DNA of 64,000 nucleotides, taken from contig NC_085140.1 in assembly GCF_024139115.2 (NCBI RefSeq), positions 423,410,283-423,474,282 on the forward strand, given 5' to 3'. Shown here in pieces: positions 31,054 through 42,781 of this stretch (the first letter of the stretch is position 1; every line of letters starts with the position of its first letter). Below the pieces are notes generated by a model. It saw only the letters and a program-made list of their open reading frames with translations, was not told the origin of the DNA and did not search any database. The position numbers and the translations under genes were made by a program. The DNA comes from Armigeres subalbatus. Its lineage: Eukaryota; Arthropoda; Insecta; Diptera; Culicidae.

Positions 31054-31643
31054 GCGATTAATTTCTTCTGAATTCCTCCAAGCAATCATAGGGAAAACAA
31101 ATTCTCAAAGCAATACAAAGATAGAACTGGTTCTCGAGGTATATTTCGGCTGGTCGTCACTTCGCCGTGACGAGATGGGATGGAAGCCAAAAAAAAAAAT
31201 GATTGAAAATAAGCGCGCCGGGTGGGACGTCGGTATTTATCACTTGCTCTATTTTGCTCTTTGTGTCGAGTAGTACTCTGGATTGTTGTTGGTATTTCAT
31301 CATTCTCATGTTCTATACGTCTGGTTGTTCGGTCTTTGTTATTTATTAATGTATTAAACATGATAGAGTTGCAATCAATTTCGATAGAACAGGTTAAACA
31401 AGAAGCTAGACGCTATTCGTTCGTTTCAATTCAAAAAGATCATTTATAATTATATGGTTATTAGACTCCTTTTTGATTTTTTTTTCGTCATATTTTGGCA
31501 TAGCACCTTTTATCCCATGCAAAATTTACTATTTACAGCCCCTTGCCACCCTTTATCAAAGGTTCAAATGTATCATGTACCAACACCATGTCTTCCTGGT
31601 TTGGCCAACTTTTTAGGATGTCTGGCTTTCGTAGCACTTTTGA
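31054..31643. other. shared intergenic region of the divergent cuticular-like pair
   Basis: About 600 bp separate the two TATA boxes. No transposon was recognised. It may hold common control elements for both genes (inference). Confidence 0.35.
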
Positions 31644-31675
31644 TATAAAAGGAAAACGTTTACGAAACAATCAGT
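31644..31675 (+). promoter_or_regulatory. core promoter of the 31730-32301 gene: TATA box and initiator
   Basis: TATAAAA at 31644-31650 and TCAGT at 31671-31675, with the correct spacing of about 29 bp. Confidence 0.78.
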
Positions 31676-31729
31676 AGAACTCATCAGTATTCGAAGCTAA
31701 AACATTCTTTCAGCGAAAATCCAACAATC

Positions 31730-32301
31730 ATGAAGGTGAGGATTTAAAAAAATTAAAGTTTGTTTAATTCTAATATATTTCCTTTTGCAAACAGTGCATC
31801 GCAGCTGTAGTCATGATGGCCCTCGCCGTTGTTGCTGAAGGAGGTGCCGTGTCGTATTCGGTCCCATTAGCATACTCCGCGCCACACACCACAGTTGTTC
31901 AGCAAAATGTGGCTCCTCGGTACGTCGCTACTGTTCCCGTAACTTATGCCGCTGCTCCAGTAGCCACCTATGCTGCCGCTCCAGTGGCCCCAATTGCCTA
32001 CGCCGCTCCACACACCACCGTCGTCCAGTCGAACGTTGTCCCACGTTATGTGTCTCCGGTGGCCTACGCCGCCGCCCCATCGGTGGTGGCCTACAACTCG
32101 GTCGATTCGGAAATCGTTGAAGCCAGCCAAGTGGCCACTCCAGTTGCTACCGTCGTTGCTCAACCAGCTGTGGCCGTTGTTGCCCAGAAGGAAGCTCGCT
32201 ATGTGGCCGCCAACCGAGGAGCCGTCCACGATGCCCCACTCGCTGGACATGCCATCTCTCAGCAGTCGCTCAATCTGGAACCAGCTGCGGGAACCCTATA
32301 A
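31730..32301 (+). CDS. Ala/Pro/Val-rich secreted cuticular-like protein, member 2 (two exons)
   Basis: Exons 31730-31735 (Met-Lys) and 31795-32301, with a 59-bp intron GTGAGG...CAG. 170 residues, same length as the divergent neighbour at 30371-30948. Signal peptide MKCIAAVVMMALAVVAEGG, YAAAPV repeats, two PRYV repeats, then EARYVAANRGAVHDAPLAGH and LNLEPAAGTL. Differences from the neighbour are mostly conservative, for example IAYAAPHTTV for ITYTVPQTTV. The head-to-head arrangement suggests an inverted duplication. Secreted structural protein of cuticle is the likely role. Confidence 0.9.
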
Positions 32302-32380
32302 AGCGATTGACTTTGAATACCTGATCGAGTTTTTTGCACTGATAATTGGAATTCAGTCTTCACTAATTCCGAGAGAGTCG

Positions 32381-32386
32381 AATAAA
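32381..32386 (+). terminator. poly(A) signal AATAAA of the 31730-32301 gene
   Basis: AATAAA 80 bp after the stop, within GAGAGAGTCGAATAAAG. The same context is found on the minus strand near 63746, behind the partial paralog. Confidence 0.65.
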
Positions 32387-32619
32387 GCTAGCTTTTAATA
32401 CAAGAAGTATTGTTTTCAATTATTTCAATTTGTTGAGGGAGATGCATCTGAACACGATCACGTGAGCCTCTTGCGTGCTGTACAAAGCGCTTCTGGTCTC
32501 AATTGCATTATTTACCTTTCTCGTACAACAAAGTTGTAATGAAAAGTTATCATTTCAGTCCAATAGTAAATTTTTTATCGGACCCTCCGAGACCCATAGT
32601 GTCATATATTAATCTACAA

Positions 32620-32760
32620 ATGTATGTTTGTCCAGCCTCTGCCAGGATGCAAAAAACCCTAGCCAAGGATCATTCTAATAGGCTCGGTACTTTGAATAAA
32701 GAAAATGGCTCATACACTACATTTGTGAGTGAAACATTGGAAATGGGTCCTAAAGCCCTA
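32620..32760 (+). pseudogene. small fragment of LOA-like ORF2
   Basis: MQKTLAKDHSNRLGTLNK matches the endonuclease-RT linker of the LOA-like element (LQKTLAKNHTINLGNLKR, about 5900 minus). Only about 45 codons are recognisable. Confidence 0.5.
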
Positions 32761-32769
32761 TTTCGTTTA

Positions 32770-33641
32770 TAATTGCCAACGATTGTGCATCAATCGAATC
32801 ATCGTATACATGAACCAATGTTATTTATATTCTGCGAAATAGACTGAGTCAGAAAAAATGAAATTTTTGTGTTTAAGACATTTTAAGACATGTTCTGGGC
32901 TGAGCAACTTCTTTTGCCGAAAGGCAACATTTCAGCACGAATGAATCATTAGCCCAAAGGTTGTGTCAAGGACCCTGCGGTGCTTTGCTAGTGAGTTTGG
33001 AACCTCGACTGAAAATGTCGAGGTAACATTTTCTATTTATTTTTATATTTCAAATTAAACAATATTTCTTCCGACTTCTGAGTAGGGGAAAAAATTGTCG
33101 CGTTCGGTATGATTAGGCTTCAGCATTCCCTGAAAGAAAATCCCATGTTCTATTATTAGTTCAAATGAAGACCAAAATTCGGGTGCAATACACTGAGCAA
33201 AATAAAAATAGCATCACCATGTTTTTACAAATATTTTTTACGATTTTTCCATATTTATATTGACGAATCGCATAAGAGTAATTAGTCAAATCAAGTGTGA
33301 ATTGCTGCAATATCAAGCTGGATAGTAAGTGAGAGAGTAAGCTAGAGAGATCCCTGATTGAATACGCTTTTTTCTTTTAATTTTATTTGCTAATAATCTT
33401 ATACGTGCATTCATCTCTTAAAGTAGGTGTTGCGTGTTTTTCTTAACACTATCATCCTTATTTGCTATATGATACATTTTTAGTTATTATTAATACATTT
33501 CAATTGCCTCTGGCAGTTAGTCGAGTCGAGTACGAGACACTGAAGACGACCTTATTGTTGAGGTCGAAATACGTATCTGTCAAAGGTACAATAAAGTAGT
33601 GGAATTAAATGAAATTGTACAAACTCGTCTTAAGACAAGTA
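32770..33641. other. intergenic DNA with a shared repeat motif
   Basis: No gene. GAGGTCGAAATACGTATCTG at about 33550 resembles GACGAAATGCGTATCTG in the hairpin at 61588-61775. Confidence 0.4.
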
Positions 33642-34032
33642 TCTATATACATAAAAATGAATTTCTGTCTGTCTGAACCTCATAAACTCGGTAACTACTG
33701 AACCGATCGGCGTGAAGATATGTATGCAGAGGTTTTCGGGGCCAGGGAAGGTTCGTAATGTGGTTAGAAACCCCTTCCCTCTTAAAAAAGGGCGGCGCCT
33801 ATACAAATGAAACACCGATTTCTTCATAACTCGAGAATTAATCAAGCAAATGGAACCAAATCTGGCATATGAAGATTTTGAAAGGGAAGATATATTTCTG
33901 TAGTGGTTCGAAGTCCCTCCCCTTCTGGAAAGGGGGGCTCCCATACAAATGAAGCATTAATTACTGCACAACTCGAGAACTAATCAGAGAATAAACCAAT
34001 TTTAGGCGAAACAAATTCGTCGGGTCTGCTAG
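33642..34032 (+). mobile_element. 391-bp Helitron-like non-autonomous element
   Basis: Begins TCTATATACATAAAAATG and ends TCTGCTAG (CTRR type). It lies exactly between an A (33641) and a T (34033), with no target duplication. A short hairpin (GGCGAA-ACAAA-TTCGTC) precedes the end by about 10 bases. The GAATTTCTGTCTGTCTGAACC opening is common in insect genomes. No coding capacity. Confidence 0.65.
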
Positions 34033-34059
34033 TTTTTTAATAAAAAAAACATGTTCAAA

Positions 34060-34570
34060 AGTCTAGCTCATTTTTTGGGCACTTGCCACTTACATTAACC
34101 GATCTGCTCGCAACAAGTTGCATTCGATGCGGAATTCTGTCCTATTGCTTCTTATAGAAAATTGACCGGATCGGACTTTGGTCTCCGTTATGGCCAAAAT
34201 ACATTTTCTCAAGACAAAAATAAGTGGAAAAGTCTAGATCACTTTATTGTCACTTATCCTTAATTGATTTGCTAGCAACAAGTTGCATTCGGCTGGGATT
34301 CATGTCCCATTGCTTTCTATTGAAAACTGGGCTGATAGGATCAGAAGCTATGGTCAAAATACATGTTTACGCAGAAAAGTCGTGAAAAGTCTCGAAAAAA
34401 TTTCTAGCTTTTTCCATTAATCTATTAACCCGACAACAATAGTGTTCGACGGGGAATCATGTCCCATTGTGTTCCAATAGAAATTGGCCTGATCGGACTC
34501 TGGATTCGAAATTTTTGGCCAATGTACTATTTTTTACAAAAAAAAAACAAACATTTCATAGGAGGCCCAA
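34060..34570 (+). repeat. degenerate tandem repeat, about 165-bp unit (block 1)
   Basis: About three units share GCAACAAGTTGCATTCG, a GGAATCATGTCCCATTG block, GATCGGACT and GTTATGGCCAAAATACAT. Individual units differ by indels. Confidence 0.6.
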
Positions 34571-35189
34571 AGACACATTTTTTTTCGAAAAAAACATTTT
34601 TACAATTTCTGATCATATTATCTTGTTTACAGTTCGTCTTTGAGTGATAAAACGGCCTACTTTTTAATACCAACGAAATGGGTGCTTTAATGAACATTAT
34701 GCAACTTTAATGGGTTGCATAATAATCATTATAGCACTCATTTGGGTGTTATAATGAAAAACCAACGTCGGAACAGTAGTTACATGACTACATTTTGCTG
34801 AATAAGCACGGGTAAGTGTTCAAATAGTGTTTTCTCTGCTTCGCGTAATAATTGGAATAGTTTGATGGACTTGATGTTAAAAAATTTCAAATGCAAGTAC
34901 ATCTATCGTTTTACGGCTTATCGAATTATGCAATGTGGCACGGTAACATGGAATCTGATTGTTCTCTGCAGCAACATAATTTATTGCCAGGAATGATCAT
35001 GCAGATTAAATTAGATTGTACAATTTTGGTACAGATTTATTAAATTAAAGTGTGCGTGTGCAACTCGTTGCAAAACTCGATTTTTTCAGCACTCGTAGTA
35101 TTTATCCAACTCGGCAAGCCTCGTTGCATAAACGTACAACTCATGCTAAAAAAAATCATCTTTTTGCAACTTGTTGCACAAACTACTAT
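34571..35189. other. sequence separating the two tandem blocks
   Basis: Probably an insertion, since the 165-bp repeat resumes at 35190. Ends not found. Contains ATTATGCAACTTTAATGGGT and inverted-looking GCAACTCGTTGCA stretches. Confidence 0.3.
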
Positions 35190-35460
35190 TAAAAAGTTGC
35201 TAGGACTCTTAGTCTTAACCTATTTACTCATAACAAGTTGTATAGGACGGGGAATTTTGTTTCACTGTTTCCTATGAAAAAAGGACCATATCGGACTATG
35301 AGCGAAGAAGTTATGGCTAAAATACATTTTTTATATGCAAAATGCGTTACAAAAACTAACTCATTTTAAGGGGCATTTACCCTTAACCGATTTATTGCAA
35401 CAATTTGCATTGAACGATGCTTTCCCAATGTTTTATATTTTAAATGACCATTAGAGTTAT
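35190..35460 (+). repeat. degenerate tandem repeat, about 165-bp unit (block 2)
   Basis: Resumes the unit of 34060-34570: TAACAAGTTGTATAGGACGG, CCTATGAAAAAAGGACC, ATCGGACT and TTATGGCTAAAATACAT. Confidence 0.5.
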
Positions 35461-35649
35461 AGACAGAGAATTAGGTATTTAAAACTAACTCATTTTATGA
35501 GCACGATCAAATAGATATCTGAATAGGCAAAGCCACGCTGTTGATAGCAGTTCTATTCTGCTGTCCGTATTTTTCCATGAACATCAAAAAACGTGAATTC
35601 GTAACTAGTTAAGTCTCAATAGAATATCAAGTGACATCTAAGCATATGC

Positions 35650-35830
35650 GGTATTTCGAAAAATTTCGTTTCAGGAGGTTCGAAACGAAATTCCGCGGAA
35701 TTTCGCGGAATTTTAGCATGACGAAATCACATTTCTTGATTTCGTTTCGTTTCGTAAAATTACAAAAAAATCGCTAGAAAAAACTAGCTTCTAACGAAAT
35801 ATAACGGAATTCCGCGGAATTTCGAAACAA
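35650..35830. repeat. TTTCGTTTCG/CGAAATTCCGCGG-rich repeat
   Basis: Repeated TTTCGTTTCG and GGAATTCCGCGGAATTTCG palindromes. A related block is at 50090-50235. Confidence 0.5.
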
Positions 35831-36443
35831 ATTTAAACTTAAACTATTCTTTATATTATCAAAAATTTTGGCTGCGCCGCTGAACAAAATCGTTTAATTG
35901 TTTTCAAAACTTTAGGTTATACAATTTATTCTATTAACGCTTACTACATAACCCCATTCTTAGTCGACAAATACGTATGTAGTTTTCTTCTATAAAACGT
36001 CTTCAGTGTTTCCTAGTTTCAAATTTATATTTTGTGATATTTTTAACTATTTGTGCAATATTAATGCGGAATCAATCGTGTTGCTGCTGGTCATGGGACG
36101 GTCATGCTACCTCGCGTAGCAGACATTAGTTTAACCAGTGTACAATCGATCCTGTAGATGCTGATCACGCCAGCTAGTGTGGGAGAACGCGAAGTGATAA
36201 AACTGATGTCTGCATCGAAGAGCACAGAATTATTTAGTGCGGAATCGATCGTATTGTAGAAGCTTATTAAACGAAACACATTGAATTGTGTTGGATTGAT
36301 TTGAAACACAGTTTTCGTCTTCTTGTTTTCAAAATAACTTTGTTATTATTCGCTTACCCAGTGGCTTTATATGAATTTTCTTCTCTACTAACCAACGATT
36401 CCTTTCCCGTAGCGCTCACGGAGGTGCAGAGCATTCCTCGGTC
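35831..36443. other. intergenic DNA
   Basis: No recognised gene or repeat. Confidence 0.35.
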
Positions 36444-36637
36444 TTTTATAACAGCGGTTCTCAACCTGGGGTACATGTACCCCTGGGGGTACTTTCGCCG
36501 GGTTCAGGGGGTACCTCGGATGAAATACTTAATGGCGGTTGAATTACAATTTTAATCCAAACTTATTGATAAAGATTTGTACACTAAATTAATGATTTCG
36601 TGTGTGTTACTTCTACGTGAAGTTAAACGATTTACAA

Positions 36638-36942
36638 TGATATGGAAATGCTAATATCATCTTCCAAACTTGGACGTACATGTTCATGACCAGTGGAGAT
36701 ATATCAGCTTCCACACTGATATTCTTCCCTCCCCCTTCATACGGGAGCTTGGCAGAAGGAAGGTCGTGCGATATGTGCCATCACAAATATTGCCCTCCGC
36801 TCGCTTTCAAATCGACTTCTATAAAAACATTCTTCATGCCTGCCGTATCCTAACGGAACTATCAATTCTATACTTTCGCCTCTAATGCTATCATGAACAT
36901 GTACGTCCAAGTTTGGAAGATGATATTAGCATTTCCATATCA
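36638..36942. mobile_element. 305-bp MITE with 52-bp perfect inverted ends
   Basis: 36638-36689 and 36891-36942 are exact inverse copies as read (TGATATGGAAATGCTAATAT at the tip). The 201-bp centre has no gene. Confidence 0.8.
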
Positions 36943-36989
36943 AAGATTTGTATTTTTTTTTATTTCTAAACTTTGTCTTGTACATAATA

Positions 36990-37114
36990 GGGTAAAGGAT
37001 GTATTTTGGACAACCCTTACGGGGGCTTTTATTTTGGACCACCAAGAGGAATTTGTACTCAGTGGTCCAAAATATGAGCCGTCGAACTGGTGGTCCAAAA
37101 TACATCCTTTATCC
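36990..37114. mobile_element. 125-bp MITE flanked by TA
   Basis: Ends GGGTAAAGGATGTATTTTGG and the inverse of GGATAAAGGATGTATTTTGG, with flanking TA on both sides (36988-36989, 37115-37116). Confidence 0.7.
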
Positions 37115-39055
37115 TATGCATGGCGATCAGTAAATCATGGCCTATTGAATCCTGTCCTCCACAACCAGTACAATGGATGAAGAGATGTGAGACAAAAGAT
37201 CAAAAGAGCAAAACCTCGAATGAACAAATTAAAAAAATCTTCTATGCAATCTACCGGGTCAAAACAGAATGTTGAATAATATGTTAAGAATATGATTCTT
37301 AACTAAAATCTAGAGTCTACAGATTCGAAAGCCTTCATTTGAAAGACATGAAGACTTTTTCCCTAAAAGCTCAGTTGCTTCGTTGCAAGAGAATTGGAAG
37401 CACCCTTCTGCGCTTCTCGGAGGACCAGGAAATCTTCTTTTAAGCTTTCTTCTTTAAAATTTCTTTTTTTTTTTCTTTTCTCCTCCTTTTAAAAGGCTCG
37501 GAAGCCTCCTTTCAAGAGGCTCGGAAGCCTCCTTTCAAGAGGCTCGGAAGCCTCCTTTCAAGAGGCTCGGAAGCCTCCTTTCAAGAGGCTCGGAAGCCTC
37601 CTTTCAAGAGGCTCGGAAGCCTCCTTTCAAGAGGCTCAGGCCTCCTTTCAAGAGGCTCAGAAGCCTCCTTTCAAGAGGCTCAGAGCCTCCTTTCAAGAGG
37701 CTCAAGCCTCCTTTCAAGAGGCTCAGGCCTCCTTTCAAGAGGCTCAGAAGCCTCCTTTCAAGAGGCTCAGGCCTCCTTTCAAGAGGCTCAGGCCTCCTTT
37801 CAAGAGGCTCAGGCCTCCTTTCAAGAGCTCAGAAGCCTCCTTTCAAGAGGCTCAGAAGCCTCCTTTCAAGAGGCTCAGAGCCTCCTTTCAAGAGGCTCAG
37901 AGCCTCCTTTCAAGAGGCCCAGAGCCTCCTTTCAAGAGGCTCAGAAGCCTCCTTTCAAGAGGCTCAGGAAGCCTCCTTTCAAGAGGCTCAGGAAGCCTCC
38001 TTTCAAGAGGCTCAGAAGCCTCCTTTCAAGAGGCTCAGGCCTCCTTTCAAGAGGCTCAGAAGCCTCCTTTCAAGAGGCTCAGAGCCTCCTTTCAAGAGGC
38101 TCAGAGCCTCCTTTCAAGAGGCTCAGAGCCTCCTTTCAAGAGGCTCGGAGAGCCTCCTTTCAAGAGGCTCAAGCCTCCTTTCAAGAGGCTCAGAAGCCTC
38201 CTTTCAAGAGGCTCAGAAGCCTCCTTTCAAGAGGCTCAGAAGCCTCCTTTCAAGAGGCCTCAGAAGCCTCCTTTCAAGAGGCTCAAAGCCTCCTTTCAAG
38301 AGGCTCAAGCCTCCTTTCAAGAGGCCCGGAAGCCTCCTTTCAAGAGGCCTGGAAACCTCCTTTCAAGAGGCTCAGAAGCATCCTTTCAAGAGGCTCAGAA
38401 GCATCCTTTCAAGAGGCTCAGGGCCTCCTTCAAGAGGCTCAGAGCCTCCTTTCAAGAGGCTCAGAAGCCTCCTTCAAGAGGCTCAGAAGCCTCCTTTCAA
38501 GAGGCTCAGAAGCCTCCTTTCAAGAGGCTCTGGAAGCCTCCTTTCAAGAGGCTCAGAAGCCTCCTTTCAAGAGGCTCGGAAGCCTCCTTTCAAGAGGCTC
38601 AGAGCCTCCTTTCAAGAGGCTCAAGCCTCCTTTCAAGAGGCTCAGAAGCCTCCTTTCAAGAGGCTCAGGCCTCCTTTCAAGAGGCTCGGAAGCCTCCTTT
38701 CAAGAGGCTCGGAAGCCTCCTTTCAAGAGGCTCGGAAGCCTCCTTTCAAGAGGCTCGGAAGCCTCCTTTCAAGTTGCTCGGAAGCCTCCTTGCAAGAGGC
38801 TCGGAAGCCTCCTTTCAAGAGGAAGCCTTCTTTCAAGAGGCTCGGAAGCCTCCTTTCAAGAGGCTCGGAAGCCTCCTTTCAAGAGGCTCGGAAACCTCCT
38901 TTCAAGAGGCTCGGAAGCATCCTTTCAAGAGGCTCGGAAGCCTCCTTTCAAGAGGCTCGGAAGCCTCCTTTCAAGAGGCTTGGAAGCATCCTTTCAAGAG
39001 GCTCGGAAGCCTCCTTTCAAGAGGCTCGGAAGCCTCCTTTCAAGAGGCTCGGAAG

Positions 39056-39448
39056 CAGGGTTGGGAAAAATCAAATTTTCGAAAAATCTAGAATGATCAA
39101 ACTCATCCGCGATTTTACTTTTAAATTATCAAGTGATTAAAACTCGCCAGCGATTAAAAATCGTTTGAAAATCGTATCTTGATTTGAAGCATTTACCGTT
39201 ACCTTTTTAACTATTTTTCCTTACTAGCATGAAACTATAACGCCAAATAGAAGATATAACGGGACTTTTGACAATTAGCTATTATTAGTGAAGATTAATG
39301 ATTGAATGAAAATTCTGTATTTATTATCGTTTGAGTACAAAATTTGAGAAGTTGTCGCCGGCGACAACTCGCCTACTGTTTTCACGTGAGAAGTTTTCAC
39401 ATGAAAATTGCAATCATGATCGTCTGATAATGATTAAGCACAACACTG
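39056..39448. mobile_element. 393-bp hAT-type MITE in the satellite, copy 1
   Basis: CAGGGTTGGG...CACAACACTG ends (8 of 10 inverse match), flanked by CTCGGAAG on both sides (39048-39055, 39449-39456). Those 8 bases are part of the satellite unit, as expected for a hAT target duplication. Confidence 0.8.
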
Positions 39449-40992
39449 CTCGGAAGCCTCCTTTCAAGAGGCTCGGAAGCCTCCTTTCAAGAGGCTCAGG
39501 CCTCCTTTCAAGAGGCTCAGAAGCCCCCCTTTCAAGAGGCTCAGGAAGCCTCCTTTCAAGAGGCTCAGAGCCTCCTTTCAAGAGGCTCAAGCCTCCTTTC
39601 AAGAGGCTCAGAAGCCTCCTTTCAAGAGGCCTCAGAAGCCTCCTTTCAAGAGGCTCAGCCTCCTTCAAGAGGCTCAGGAAGCCTCCTTTCAAGAGGCTCA
39701 GGCCTCCTTTCAAGAGGCTCAGAAGCCTCCTTTCAAGAGGCTCAGAAGCCTCCTTTCAAGAGGCTCAGAAGCCTCCTTTCAAGAGGCTCAGAAGCCTCCT
39801 TTCAAGAGGCTCAGAAGCCTCCTTTCAAGAGCTCAGAAGCCTCCTTTCAAAGGCTCAGAAGCCTCCTTTCAAGAGGCTCAGAGCCTCCTTTCAAGAGGCT
39901 CAGAAGCCTCCTTTCAAGAGGCCTCAGGCCTCCTTTCAAGAGGCTCAGGCCTCCTTTCAAGAGGCTCAGAAGCCTCCTTTCAAGAGGCTCAGAAGCCTCC
40001 TTTCAAGAGGCTCAGCCTCCTTTCAAGAGGCTCAGAAGCCTCCTTTCAAGAGGCTCAGAAGCCTCCTTTCAAGAGGCTCAGAAGCCTCCTTTCAAGAGGC
40101 CCAGAAGCCTCCTTTCAAGAGGCTCAGAAGCCTCCTTCAAGAGGCTCAGAAGCCTCCTTTCAAGAGGCTCAGAAGCCTCCTTTCAAGAGGCTCAGAAGCC
40201 TCCTTTCAAGAGGCTCAGAAGCCTCCTTTCAAGAGGCTCAGAAGCCGCCTTTCAAGAGGCTCAGGAGCCTCCTTTCAAGAGGCTCAGGAGCCTCCTTTCA
40301 AGAGGCTCAGGAGCCTCCTTCAAGAGGCTCAGGCCTCCTTTCAAGAGGCCTCAGAGCCTCCTTTCAAGAGGCTCAGGCCTCCTTTCAAGAGGCTCAGGCC
40401 TCCCTTTCAAGAGGCTCAGAGCCTCCTTTCAAGAGGCTCAGAAGCCTCCTTTCAAGAGGCTCAGAAGCCTCCCTTTCAAGAGGCCTCAGGCCTCCTTCAA
40501 GAGGCTCAGAAGCCTCCTTCAAGAGGCTCAGAGCCTCCTTTCAAGAGGCCTCAAGCCTCCTTGCAAGATGCTCGGAAGCCCCCTTTCAAAATGCTTGGAA
40601 ACTTCCTTTCAAGAGACTCAGAAGCCTCCATTAAAGAGGCTCGGAAGGCTCCTTTCAAGAAGCTCAAAATCCTTCTTTCAAGATGCTTGGAAGCCTCCTT
40701 TCAAGAGACTCAGAAGACTCTTTTTAAGAAGCTCGAAAGCCTCCTTTCAAGAGGCTCGGAAGCCTCCTTTCAAGAGGCTCGGAAGCCTCCTTTCAAGAGG
40801 CTCGGAAGCCTCCTTTCAAGAGGCTCGGAAACCTCCTTTCAAGAGGCTTGGAAGCATCCTTTCAAGAGGCTCGGAAGCCTCCTTTCAAGAGGCTCGGAAG
40901 CCTCCTTTCAAGAGGCTTGGAAGCATCCTTTCAAGAGGCTCGGAAGCCTCCTTTCAAGAGGCTCGGAAGCCTCCTTTCAAGAGGCTCGGAAG

Positions 40993-41384
40993 CAGGGTTG
41001 GGAAAAATCAAATTTTCGAAAAATCTAGAATGATCAAACTCACCCGCGATTTTACTTTTAAATTATCAAGTGATTAAAACTCGCCAGCGATTAAAAATCG
41101 TTTGAAAATCGTATCTTGATTTGAAGCATTTACTGTTACCTTTTAACTATTTTTCCTTACTAGCATGAAACTATAACGCCAAATAGAAGATATAACGGGA
41201 CTTTTGACAATTAGCTATTATTAGTGAAGATTAATGATTGAATGAAAATTCTGTATTTATTATCGTTTGAGTACAAAATTTGAGAAGTTGTCGCCGGCGA
41301 CAACTCGCCTACTGTTTTCACGTGAAAAGTTTTCACATGAAAATTGCAATCATGATCGTCTGATAATGATTAAGCACAACACTG
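40993..41384. mobile_element. hAT-type MITE in the satellite, copy 2
   Basis: 392 bp, near-identical to copy 1, with the same CTCGGAAG flanks and the same preceding satellite variants (GGAAACC, GGAAGCATCC). Confidence 0.8.
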
Positions 41385-42388
41385 CTCGGAAGCCTCCTTT
41401 CAAGAGGCTCGGAAGCCTCCTTTCAAGAGGCTCGGAAGCCTCCTTTCAAGAGGCTCGGAAGCCTCCTTTCAAGAGGCTCGGAAGCCTCCTTTCAAGAGGC
41501 CTCAGGCCTCCTTTCAAGAGGCTCAGAAGCCTCCTTTCAAGAGGCCTCCAGCCTCCTTTCAAGAGGCTCAGATCCTCCTTTCAAGAGGCCTGGAGCCTCC
41601 TTCAAGAGGCTCAGGAGCCTCCTTTCAAGAGGCTCAGGAGCCTCCTTTCAAGAGGCCTCGGAAGCCTCCTTTCAAGAGGCCTCAGAAGCCTCCTTTCAAG
41701 AGGCTCGGAAGCCTCCTTTCAAGAGGCTCAGAAGCCTCCTTTCAAGAGGCTCAGAAGCCTCCTTTCAAGAGGCTCCAGCCTCCTTTCAAGAGGCTCAGGA
41801 AGCCTCCTTCAAGAGGCCCGGAAGCCTCCTTTCAAGAGGCTCAGAAGCCTCCTTTCAAGAGGCTCAGGAAGCCTCCTTTCAAGAGGCCTGGAAGCCTCCT
41901 TTCAAGAGGCCTCAGAAGCCTCCTTTCAAGAGGCTCAGAGCCTCCTTCAAGAGGCCTGGAAGCCTCCTTCAAGAGGCTCAGGCCTCCTTTCAAGAGGCTC
42001 AGAAGCCTCCTTTCAAGAGGCTCAGAAGCCTCCTTTCAAGAGGCTTGCAAGCCTCCTTTCAAGAGGCTCGAGCCTCCTTTCAAGAGGCTTGCAAGCCTCC
42101 TTTCAAGAGGCTCAGCCTCCTTTCAAGAGGCTCAAAGCCTCCTTTCAAGAGGCTCAGAAGCCTCCTTTCAAGAGGCTCAGGAAGCCTCCTTTCAAGCGGC
42201 TCAGAAGCTTCCTTTCAAGAGGCTCGGAAACCTCCTTTCTAGAGGCTTGAAGCATCCTTTCTAGAGGCTCGGAAGCGTGCTTTCAAGAGGCTCAGGCCTC
42301 CTTTCAAGAGGCTTGGAAGCCTCCTTTCAAGAGGCTCGGAAGCCTCCTTTCAAGAGGCTCGGAAGCCTCCTTTCAAGAGGCTCGGAAG

Positions 42389-42781
42389 CAGGGTTGGGAA
42401 AAATCAAATTTTCGAAAAATCTAGAATGATCAAACTCACCCGCGATTTTACTTTTAAATTATCAAGTGATTAAAACTCGCCAGCGATTAAAAATCGTTTG
42501 AAAATCGTATCTTGATTTGAAGCATTTACCGTTACCTTTTTAACTATTTTTCCTTACTAGCATGAAGCTATAACGCCAAATAGAAGATAAAACGGGACTG
42601 TTGACAATTAGCTATTATTAGTGAAGATTAATGATTGAATGAAAATTCTGTGTTTATTATCGTTTGAGTACAAAATTTGAGAAGATGTCGCCGGCGACAA
42701 CTCGCCTACTGTTTTTACGTGAGAAATTTTCACATGAAAATTGCAATAATGATCGTCTGATAATGATTAAGCACAACACTG
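42389..42781. mobile_element. hAT-type MITE in the satellite, copy 3
   Basis: 393 bp, near-identical to copies 1 and 2, with the same CTCGGAAG flanks. Confidence 0.8.
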
